Shown here piece after piece: positions 1 to 4,327 of a stretch of DNA of 6,040 nucleotides. Below the pieces are notes generated by a model that did no database searches, was not told where the DNA came from, and saw only the letters and a list, made by a program, of their open reading frames with translations. Positions within the stretch are counted from its first letter, which is position 1. Every line of letters begins with the position of its first letter. Where the stretch lies: assembly GCA_905373565.1 (NCBI GenBank), contig CAJPTT010000159.1, forward strand, positions 1 to 6,040, written 5' to 3'. This stretch comes from an uncultured Treponema sp. (GTDB taxonomy: Bacteria > Spirochaetota > Spirochaetia > Treponematales > Treponemataceae). Made by a program: the position numbers and the translations under genes.

Positions 1-554
1 ATATTAAAGTTATCCCGCAGATCGTGCGCTTCGCTTGCCGAATGCCGCCAGCTTTCACCTTTTTTTACATCATGTTGAGGGAAAATCGGAACATCCCGCA
101 CTACCGGCATAAAATACTGCTCGTCAATAGTATAAACGCCGAACTCATCCCTGCGGAACACGCTCGGGTATTCGCGCCCCCATGAGAACGTACGGTTACT
201 GTTTTGCTCGCTTGTCATAAAAGTGCAGGTATGGAGTGCAGAAGAAGGCTTACCGTTTGATGCCGGTTGAACATCCGAAACTTCGACCGTAACTCGGTTA
301 GTGATATAGGCTTGATGTGCGAATTGTCCGTTCAAGTATACGTCTTCGGTAACCGTAGAGTTAATGCGGTAGGTATCGCCGTCCTTAAAATTGAAGCGGA
401 AAATTTCGGCATGCAGCGGGGTAAATCCACCCATTACAAAGACAACAGTCAACAAGAAAAGGCACGGAAAACGCCTTGCGGTGAGTGTTTTAAGTCCGTT
501 TATAGCATTAGAAAAAGAAAAAATTAATTGCATACCGTACCGTAATATTTTCAT
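1..554 (-). CDS. Secreted protein, probably OmpA-domain family, N-terminal part (runs off left edge)
   Basis: The reverse strand is open from 554 to the window edge, giving about 184 residues. The N-terminus has a basic stretch (TARR near residues 25-28), then a hydrophobic core at about 31-46 (FPCLFLLTVVFVMGG) and a plausible signal peptidase I site after PLHA at residue 49. The mature part starts EIFRFNFKDGDTYRIN and is beta-rich and polar, as in the N-terminal region of treponemal surface proteins that end in an OmpA peptidoglycan-binding domain. That family call is from memory, and the OmpA domain would lie outside the window. The start is uncertain: ATG at 554 gives a long n-region, ATG at 533 a shorter one, and neither has a good ribosome binding site. 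An in-frame stop lies upstream, so no earlier start is possible. A run of ten A (on the coding strand) lies in the leader. It would act at the cell envelope and has no evident link to the peptide cassette. Confidence 0.75.
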   Translation of the reverse strand, partial: MKILRYGMQLIFSFSNAINGLKTLTARRFPCLFLLTVVFVMGGFTPLHAEIFRFNFKDGDTYRINSTVTEDVYLNGQFAHQAYITNRVTVEVSDVQPASNGKPSSALHTCTFMTSEQNSNRTFSWGREYPSVFRRDEFGVYTIDEQYFMPVVRDVPIFPQHDVKKGESWRHSASEAHDLRDNFN

Positions 555-657
555 AATTTTTTGTAAATATGTAACCTTTTTTTTTTCGTCTGTTTAAGTG
601 GTGTATATTGCGATACGTACTATCAAGAGAGTATTCAATGTACCTCCTTTACAGTTG

Positions 658-704
658 CCCTGTAGGATTTTTTCCTCCTTTTGCCTACAGGGTTTTTTCT
701 TTTT
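658..704 (+). terminator. Terminator-like hairpin with anti-Shine-Dalgarno loop; possible small RNA 3' end
   Basis: A perfect 9-base-pair stem (CCCTGTAGG at 658-666 with CCTACAGGG at 684-692) encloses a 17-base loop and is followed by TTTTTTCTTTTT (693-704), the layout of an intrinsic terminator for + strand transcription. No + strand gene lies upstream, so it may end a small RNA starting somewhere in about 600-640. The loop contains CCTCCTTT (674-681), and the same octamer occurs just upstream (643-650). Both are complementary to a Shine-Dalgarno sequence. A short alternative hairpin (ACAG 651-654 with CTGT 660-663) would compete with the left arm. Read from the minus strand, the same DNA is part of the leader of the leftward gene, without a T-run. 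Confidence 0.5.
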
Positions 705-792
705 ACGGCTAATAACAATACAGTTTTTTACAGTACAAAGACTATTTTGGTTCAATGCATTTTAATGCGGATAATGAAATTGCCTAAGATTA

Positions 793-871
793 GCGGTTAT
801 GCAATGAATATCGCTCAACCGGTTTATCCGGCAAGCTGTTGAACAAGCGGTAAGACATACGACATAACCGC
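793..871. repeat. Interrupted palindrome, 9-bp outer arms
   Basis: GCGGTTATG (793-801) is perfectly complementary to CATAACCGC (863-871). Inside, TCAAC (815-819) can pair with GTTGA (838-842), and CCGG occurs at 819-822 and 828-831 around TTTAT. Neither side has a T-run, so it is not a terminator. It could be a structured RNA, a protein-binding site or a remnant of a small mobile element. Its function is not known. Confidence 0.4.
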
Positions 872-887
872 AGCGAAAATAAAACAT

Positions 888-914
888 AAAAAAAGACACT
901 CACAGAAAGTGTCT
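888..914 (-). terminator. Intrinsic terminator of the tRNA transcript
   Basis: On the minus strand, AGACACT (complement of 908-914) and AGTGTCT (complement of 894-900) form a perfect 7-base-pair stem with a 7-base loop, followed directly by a run of T (complement of 888-893). It begins about a dozen bases past the tRNA 3' end, as expected for a single-gene tRNA unit. Confidence 0.88.
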
Positions 915-925
915 TCTAAAAGAGT

Positions 926-998
926 TAGCGGCAATAGGGCTTGAACCTATGACCTAACGGATATGAGCCGTTTGCTCTACCGACTGAGCTATACCGCC
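926..998 (-). tRNA. tRNA with anticodon CAT, probably elongator tRNA-Met
   Basis: The reverse strand folds into a complete 73-base cloverleaf. The acceptor is GGCGGTA with TGCCGCT, with G-U wobbles at pairs 1-72 and 6-67. The D-arm is GCTC/GAGC around AGTCGGTA. The anticodon arm is AACGG-CTCATAT-CCGTT, the variable loop AGGTC, the T-arm ATAGG-TTCAAGC-CCTAT, and the discriminator is A. The anticodon is CAT. The acceptor end has neither the C1-A72 mismatch nor the anticodon stem the three G-C pairs typical of initiator tRNA, so elongator Met is favoured. A tRNA-Ile whose C34 is modified to lysidine also reads as CAT and cannot be excluded. CCA is not encoded. T at position 38 of the anticodon loop is less usual than A. 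Confidence 0.95.
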
Positions 999-1014
999 AT
1001 AAAAATACTTAAAG

Positions 1015-1043
1015 AATATAGCGTAAAATGAAATCTTTGTCAA
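1015..1043 (-). promoter_or_regulatory. Sigma-70 promoter of the tRNA gene
   Basis: On the minus strand there is a perfect -35 TTGACA (complement of 1038-1043), a 17-base spacer and a -10 TATATT (complement of 1015-1020). The expected start of transcription is near 1007-1009, about ten bases before the mature tRNA 5' end at 998. Confidence 0.88.
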
Positions 1044-1075
1044 TGGCACGCATTGATAAGAAAAAATTCGGGTTT

Positions 1076-1285
1076 TTAGAGGTGCCCTGTATAAACTTTT
1101 TGAACAACATTTAAAGCTATATCTTTTTCATACACTTTTTTCTCTTGTTCGTTTTCGATATACATTCTTACGTATCCGATATCATAACCTCCATGAGGAG
1201 CATCTATAAGAATTAGTGCCGGCTGTTCGGTGGAAGCGCAAAAGATACCCAATAGAAATAAACCTAAAAAAAATATTTGACAACG
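1076..1285 (-). pseudogene. 5'-truncated fragment of a small secreted or lipoprotein-like protein
   Basis: The minus strand is open from 1285 to a TAA at 1078-1076. The frame encodes a hydrophobic stretch (IFFLGLFLLGIFCAS) that looks like the end of a signal sequence, then a well-formed soluble segment containing ALILIDAPHGGYDIGYVRMY and ending KVYTGHL. An in-frame TAA (1288-1286) lies just upstream and no ATG lies between them. The only ordinary alternative start is TTG at 1252, with no good ribosome binding site, which would give 58 residues. The composition looks like a real protein, so I read it as a gene that has lost its 5' end. The break falls on the -35 region of the peptide-cassette promoter, as if arrival of the cassette removed the start. 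It could instead be a short intact lipoprotein started at TTG; the residues before the Cys (GIF) make a poor lipobox. Family not recognised. Confidence 0.45.
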
Positions 1286-1305
1286 TTAAAAAGCTGATAT
1301 ATACT
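1277..1305 (+). promoter_or_regulatory. Sigma-70 promoter of the peptide cassette
   Basis: TTGACA (1277-1282), a 17-base spacer and TATACT (1300-1305) match the consensus in 11 of 12 positions. Transcription should start near 1312, leaving a leader of about 70 bases before the first precursor. The surroundings are AT-rich. A promoter this strong suits a precursor that must be made in excess over its modifying enzyme. Confidence 0.85.
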
Positions 1306-1383
1306 GTAACTATAAAAAATAAGGAATTGTTCTACTAATCTTTTGTTGCTATCTTCCTACTAAATTAATATTAGAGGACGATT

Positions 1384-1623
1384 ATGAATTTAGACCGATT
1401 ACGCCAAAAAATCCAACAAGGAAATCTTTCCACAAGTAGTTTACAAGATTTTGACTTTACAGATTTTGACTTTACAATGGATATGAATGTGGAAAAAAAT
1501 TCCGGCGACAGAAGTTTTTTCTGCTGGTTTAGCTGTACATCCTGCACAGCGCAGGCATGTTCACAAGGTTGTTCCGCTAATGCCTGTCCTATTTCGTGCG
1601 CTAACGGAGCGTCTATTCTTTAA
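1384..1623 (+). CDS. Cysteine-rich RiPP precursor peptide 1 (79 residues, 7-Cys core)
   Basis: The start ATG is preceded by AGAGG (1373-1377) at a good distance. Residues 1-46 form a leader without cysteine: MNLDRLRQKIQ, then a Ser/Thr-rich part, then an acidic-aromatic stretch built from two copies of DFDFT (22-31). The C-terminal third is a core with cysteines at 47, 51, 54, 59, 63, 68 and 72, separated by 2 to 4 residues, mostly small or polar (Ala, Ser, Thr, Gln, Asn). It ends NGASIL. This split is typical of precursors modified by radical SAM/SPASM enzymes (sactipeptides, ranthipeptides and related Cys-rich families), and such an enzyme is encoded downstream. There is no double-glycine cleavage site. 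The second precursor, 19 bases downstream, shares the leader start MN-[LI]-D-x-L-[RK]-x-K-I-Q, which is probably the docking site for the maturase. The crosslinked residues cannot be read from the sequence. I am confident of the precursor role and do not know the product's activity. Confidence 0.85.
   Translation: MNLDRLRQKIQQGNLSTSSLQDFDFTDFDFTMDMNVEKNSGDRSFFCWFSCTSCTAQACSQGCSANACPISCANGASIL
1447..1476 (+). repeat. Tandem in-frame 15-base duplication in precursor 1 leader
   Basis: GATTTTGACTTTACA occurs twice, end to end and without a mismatch, at 1447-1461 and 1462-1476. It encodes DFDFT twice (residues 22-26 and 27-31). Perfect identity suggests a recent duplication. Copy number could vary between strains without breaking the frame, lengthening the leader between its N-terminal motif and the core. 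Confidence 0.92.
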
Positions 1624-1642
1624 GACCAAAGGAGATAAAACT

Positions 1643-1883
1643 ATGAATATCGATATTTTAAAGTCTAAAATACAAGATGCCGGTTTAACTATGGGGGAGC
1701 GATACTATTGGCGGCAGCATCATTATGTGTTATAAGCGCACAACTTGTACAACTTGTGTTCAAAGTTGTTCTACATCTTCTACAGAAGGTTCTTGTGGCC
1801 AATGCTCATCTGTAGGTACTGTTTGCAACAATATATGTACAGCGGCATTTCCTGTATGTAATATCCCGCCACATTTATCTTGA
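1643..1883 (+). pseudogene. Cysteine-rich RiPP precursor peptide 2, leader and 9-Cys core in different frames
   Basis: ATG at 1643 follows AAAGGAG (1628-1634) and opens a leader like that of precursor 1 (MNIDILKSKIQDAGLTMG). As sequenced, this frame ends after 31 codons at 1733-1735. A second frame, out of register by one base, carries an unmistakable core down to TGA at 1881-1883, with motifs such as CTTCVQSC, CGQC and FPVCN. Removing one G from the run of five at 1693-1697 joins them into a protein of exactly 79 residues, the length of precursor 1, with cysteines at 29, 35, 38, 42, 51, 54, 61, 65 and 72. The join reads LTMGSDTIGGSIIMCYK, with a Gly-Gly ahead of the core. The cause may be a sequencing error, a real mutation, phase variation or +1 frameshifting. 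An ATG in the core frame (1725-1727), directly before the first Cys codon, overlaps the end of the leader frame, so reinitiation there could make a separate core. The core has kept its character, which argues against old decay. Confidence 0.8.
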
Positions 1884-1922
1884 GTCCGTAAAACATCTGG
1901 AATTATTTGGTACGCCATATTG

Positions 1923-1950
1923 TATTTGTTACAAGGAGAAATGATAAAAT
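1923..1950 (+). promoter_or_regulatory. Possible internal promoter with extended -10
   Basis: TAAAAT (1945-1950) is preceded by TG one base upstream (1942-1943), an extended -10 arrangement. A weak -35 (TATTTG, 1923-1928) lies 16 bases upstream. Transcription would start near 1957, just before the first arm of the structured RNA domain at 1966. It could give the maturase operon a start separate from the precursors. The AAGGAG at 1933-1938 with ATG at 1941 leads only to a three-codon frame and is too closely spaced to be a good translation start. Confidence 0.35.
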
Positions 1951-1965
1951 AGGTCAACAAACAAA

Positions 1966-2208
1966 CGGTACTGTGATAAGCTGAAGTAATTCAGCAGAGA
2001 GCAGGTAGAAGTTCGTCGTGTCTAGTAGAGGCAAAGACCTCTGGTAAGGAGAATGAAGAGCTTTTACCGTATACATCGCTACGCTCTGGTTACCTATAGG
2101 AAATTTATTGAACATCGGCACTTGCGTGCCATGGGCATCATACAATAGTTGGTAAAGAATGAATGGGAACCCGCAACGAAGTTTCCAGCGGAGTGGGAAA
2201 TAGTACCG
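1966..2208 (+). ncRNA. Candidate structured RNA domain between precursors and maturase
   Basis: This interval has no credible + strand gene but is dense in complementary segments. An outer stem joins CGGTACTGT (1966-1974) to ATAGTACCG (2200-2208), 9 pairs with one wobble. Inside are GCTGAA/TTCAGC around a GTAA tetraloop (1980-1995), AGAGG/CCTCT (2027-2042), GGTAA/TTACC (2043-2068), and a long arm made of TTACC/GGTAA (2090-2094 with 2151-2155), TATTG/CAATA (2106-2110 with 2143-2147) and CAT-GGCAC/GTGCC-ATG (2113-2133). The last helix is GGGAAC/GTTTCC (2165-2186). All of these are compatible in one fold. The class is not recognised. Options are a regulatory leader of the maturase operon, a retron-like or group II intron-like remnant, or a small repeat element. 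No reverse transcriptase is in the window. The fold was drawn by hand, without energies. Confidence 0.42.
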
Positions 2209-2221
2209 AAAAATTTTTAAG

Positions 2222-2246
2222 AAAGTCGATTTTGGATGTTGACTTT
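2222..2246 (+). promoter_or_regulatory. Hairpin just upstream of the maturase ribosome binding site
   Basis: AAAGTCGA (2222-2229) pairs with TTGACTTT (2239-2246), with one G-U pair and a 9-base loop, and is followed by two more T. It ends four bases before the GAGAGGA ribosome binding site (2251-2257). It could attenuate transcription between precursor and enzyme genes, or protect a processed 5' end. The stem is AT-rich and weak. Confidence 0.3.
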
Positions 2247-2264
2247 TTATGAGAGGAATTCTAT

Positions 2265-3785
2265 ATGCAATCGTTTCCCGCACAGACAAAGCTAATTTAT
2301 AATCCTGAGCTGCGCTTCCGTAACGAAGGAACTCGTTGTATTGCGTATTCGATAGACGATTTTTTCTTTTCGCCGGATCACGTAACGGTGCTTTTGCCGC
2401 AGGAGGTGATTATGATCCTTCTGTTTGACGGCGAACATACGTTGGAAGAAACGGCGCATAATATGGCATACATATTCGGCATTCAGGAGATGCCGCAGCA
2501 AAACGGTACGGAACCGCCCGTTTCCTTAACGCAAAGCCTTAAAAATTCCGTAGAAGCGCTTGAACAGCGTATGGGGTTTAGCCCGCTTGTAATGGACACT
2601 GCAGAGGTCGAACCGGCGCTGATTAAACAGACGCAAGAACGCTATCCCGACCCCGGCGCCTTTATTATTCCGAAAGACCGCATCGTATTTAATCCGCGCG
2701 ATTTGCGCTTAAATCAGCCGCTATCGGTTAATTATAATGTAATGACGTCCTGCGGCTTTCATTGTAAATACTGTTACCATCCATTGGTCGCCGTACCCGA
2801 TCTTATTTCGCTGGAGCGGCTTGATACAATCTTTGCGGAGCTCAAAACTATGGGCTGCGAAAGCGTTATGCTTACCGGCGGCGACCCGATGATCCGGCCG
2901 GATATCGACAAAGTAATGCAAAGCTTGTACCGGCACGGCTTATTGTACTCGCTTTCTACCAAGTCCGTTATTTCTGCCGAGCGGATTAAAAAGCTACACG
3001 AAACGGCGGGCTTGCGCGGTATGCAGATCAGTCTCGATTCCACCGATTCCGGCACGGTGCAGAATCTTTTAGGCATCAAAAATAAGGACTACCACCGCAA
3101 TGTCATTCAAATGATAAAAAATTTACAAGCAAACGATATTGAAGTACGGGTAAAGGCGGTGCTGACTGCTTACAATGCTGATGGTATCGGCGATTATCTG
3201 AAACTGCTGAGCGACCTCGGCATTAAACGGATGCAAATCGTTCAGTACGGTCGCAGCGGTACCCGCCATACCGATGACCTGTACCCCAGTGATGAACAAA
3301 TGGAGCAGGCAAGCGTTATCGTGCAACGGTTTAAGCAAGACCATCCCGATGTAGAGCTTACCGCAGGCGGTTTTTCAAAAGCCTACGACGAGCCGGTTGT
3401 TGTTGAAAGAATCAGCCCGGAAACCATATTTACCAAACGGGCGATCTGCAATGCAGGTAGATTTTCGCTGACGTTGATGCCGAACGGGGAAGTGTTTATC
3501 TGCGAACAGCTGCCGTACGATAAAAAATACGTTATCGGCGATCTCCGTACGCAAAGCGTTGCCGAATGCTGGAACGGTGCAGGGGTAAAAACATGGCTCA
3601 GTCCGCCCAAACGCAGCGTATTCCCCGCCTCCTCACCGTGTAAAACCTGTCCGGAAGAATATTACAACGACTGTCATACGGTGTACAGCCGCTGCTTGCG
3701 CTTTATTCACGAAATAACCGGCTCTACAGAGACTGCCGACATCAAGTGCCCCCGCATGACCTTTCCCAAAGTGCGGATAAGTTGA
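2265..3785 (+). CDS. Radical SAM/SPASM RiPP maturase with PqqD-like N-terminal recognition domain
   Basis: The protein has 506 residues, and its ATG follows AGGA (2254-2257) by seven bases. Residues about 9-75 (LIYNPELRFRNEGTRCIAY, later FDGEHTLEETAHNMAYIFG) look like a PqqD-type RiPP recognition element, the part that binds leader peptides. The radical SAM core follows, with the 4Fe-4S/SAM motif CGFHCKYC (Cys 163, 167, 170) and the SAM-binding TGGDP (204-208). The C-terminus is a SPASM domain for two auxiliary clusters: C395-x12-G-x4-C413 (with MPNGEVFICE), then C459-x2-C462-x7-C470-x6-C477-x17-C495. The x7 and x6 gaps differ from the usual x5 and x3. C435 is an extra cysteine that may also be a ligand. 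Enzymes of this build cleave SAM to a 5'-deoxyadenosyl radical and form thioether or other crosslinks on precursor peptides. The two Cys-rich precursors upstream are the obvious substrates. Bond type and position cannot be inferred. The gene is richer in GC than the precursors. The secreted-protein gene follows after 22 bases. Confidence 0.92.
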   Translation: MQSFPAQTKLIYNPELRFRNEGTRCIAYSIDDFFFSPDHVTVLLPQEVIMILLFDGEHTLEETAHNMAYIFGIQEMPQQNGTEPPVSLTQSLKNSVEALEQRMGFSPLVMDTAEVEPALIKQTQERYPDPGAFIIPKDRIVFNPRDLRLNQPLSVNYNVMTSCGFHCKYCYHPLVAVPDLISLERLDTIFAELKTMGCESVMLTGGDPMIRPDIDKVMQSLYRHGLLYSLSTKSVISAERIKKLHETAGLRGMQISLDSTDSGTVQNLLGIKNKDYHRNVIQMIKNLQANDIEVRVKAVLTAYNADGIGDYLKLLSDLGIKRMQIVQYGRSGTRHTDDLYPSDEQMEQASVIVQRFKQDHPDVELTAGGFSKAYDEPVVVERISPETIFTKRAICNAGRFSLTLMPNGEVFICEQLPYDKKYVIGDLRTQSVAECWNGAGVKTWLSPPKRSVFPASSPCKTCPEEYYNDCHTVYSRCLRFIHEITGSTETADIKCPRMTFPKVRIS

Positions 3786-3807
3786 GTATAATCCTAAGGA
3801 GGCGACT

Positions 3808-4323
3808 ATGAAAAGAAAAACGGCAGGAATTTTGCTGCTGGGTTTTATCTTATGCGTACTGAATGCGCAAGAACAGCCCTTCGAACGGGAAGCGGTTCTA
3901 ACGGAATCGGCGGTAAAAGCATTTATTGACCGTCATGAATCGTTAATTTCCGATATCAAGACAGCTCGCGAAGGAAACTGGCTTTCTATAAAGGGAGGCC
4001 GTACGAGTCCGCGGGAAGCGCTGGATGCAATTACCGAAACGGAACCGCCTAAAAAAATACGGATGCTTTTTAAACAGTACGGTCTTGATTCGGAAACGGG
4101 GCATCTGCAAATTGCGGTTATGCAGTACGGGATTGTGGCGCTTGAAATAGAAGAAGCATTGTCCGAAGTTGCTGCAATGAAACGGACAAAACGGGAACAG
4201 GCAGCGGACAAAAAAGTCGCTGCTTACTTAAATGAATTGAAAAGTCAGATAAACTCTGCAGATTTAGAGCTTATTCGTACCTACCGTAAACAGCTGCGTC
4301 CGATTTTTAATACCGGCGATTAA
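3808..4323 (+). CDS. Small secreted protein of unknown function in the RiPP operon
   Basis: The protein has 171 residues. The ATG is preceded by AAGGAGG (3796-3802) with a five-base gap, one of the best ribosome binding sites in the window. The N-terminus is a signal peptide: MKRK, a hydrophobic stretch to about residue 18, and a likely signal peptidase I site after LNA (residue 20). The only cysteine (C16) lies inside the signal and is not in a good lipobox. The mature part is highly charged and mostly helical in appearance, with Glu/Lys/Arg/Ala-rich helices at about 113-165 that may form a coiled coil. No catalytic motif (HExxH, a Ser- or Cys-protease signature) is seen. It lies between maturase and exporter and ends four bases before the exporter start, so it very probably belongs to the same operon. 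A periplasmic role as immunity protein, product binder or exporter accessory is inferred from position only. I do not recognise the family. Confidence 0.85.
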   Translation: MKRKTAGILLLGFILCVLNAQEQPFEREAVLTESAVKAFIDRHESLISDIKTAREGNWLSIKGGRTSPREALDAITETEPPKKIRMLFKQYGLDSETGHLQIAVMQYGIVALEIEEALSEVAAMKRTKREQAADKKVAAYLNELKSQINSADLELIRTYRKQLRPIFNTGD

Positions 4324-4327
4324 ACCG

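Larger units (their letters stand above)
555..887. other. Intergenic region without a recognisable gene
   Basis: No credible coding region is seen on either strand between the secreted-protein gene and the tRNA terminator. It holds the leader of the leftward gene (including a ten-base A/T run at 577-586), a terminator-like hairpin at 658-704 and an interrupted palindrome at 793-871. On the minus strand an AAAGGAGG sequence (643-650) precedes a possible TTG start of a 14-codon frame; this is too short and weak to call. Confidence 0.6.

Noticed and set aside
267..597. Two short + strand frames near the left edge
   Set aside because: They are shadows of the minus-strand secreted-protein gene, whose signal peptide and composition are clearly protein-like.
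926..1290. Peptide cassette as an integrative island using the tRNA as attachment site
   Set aside because: Site-specific islands normally insert at the tRNA 3' end, here the left side at 926, whereas the cassette lies on the 5' side. No integrase or repeated tRNA end is seen.
1884..1952. Continuation of the precursor 2 core frame past its TGA to a TAG at 1950
   Set aside because: The 22 codons after the TGA contain no cysteine and no resemblance to the core, and there is no signal for stop-codon readthrough.
1760..1960. 66-residue minus-strand frame
   Set aside because: It is the antisense of the cysteine-rich core of precursor 2, which explains its openness.
1966..2208. Retron, as a defined call
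   Set aside because: The outer complementary arms are suggestive, but no reverse transcriptase gene is in the window and no recognised priming motif could be confirmed, so it is left as an unclassified structured RNA.
2239..2267. TTGACT-N17-TATATG resembling a promoter
   Set aside because: The -10 would include the maturase start codon, so transcripts would begin inside the gene; the match is probably chance.
1954..2289. 111-residue open frame on the minus strand across the intergenic region
   Set aside because: It overlaps the maturase start, has no ribosome binding site that I can see, ends opposite the structured RNA, and its composition fits non-coding DNA. It would matter only if the same frame is found repeated or conserved elsewhere.
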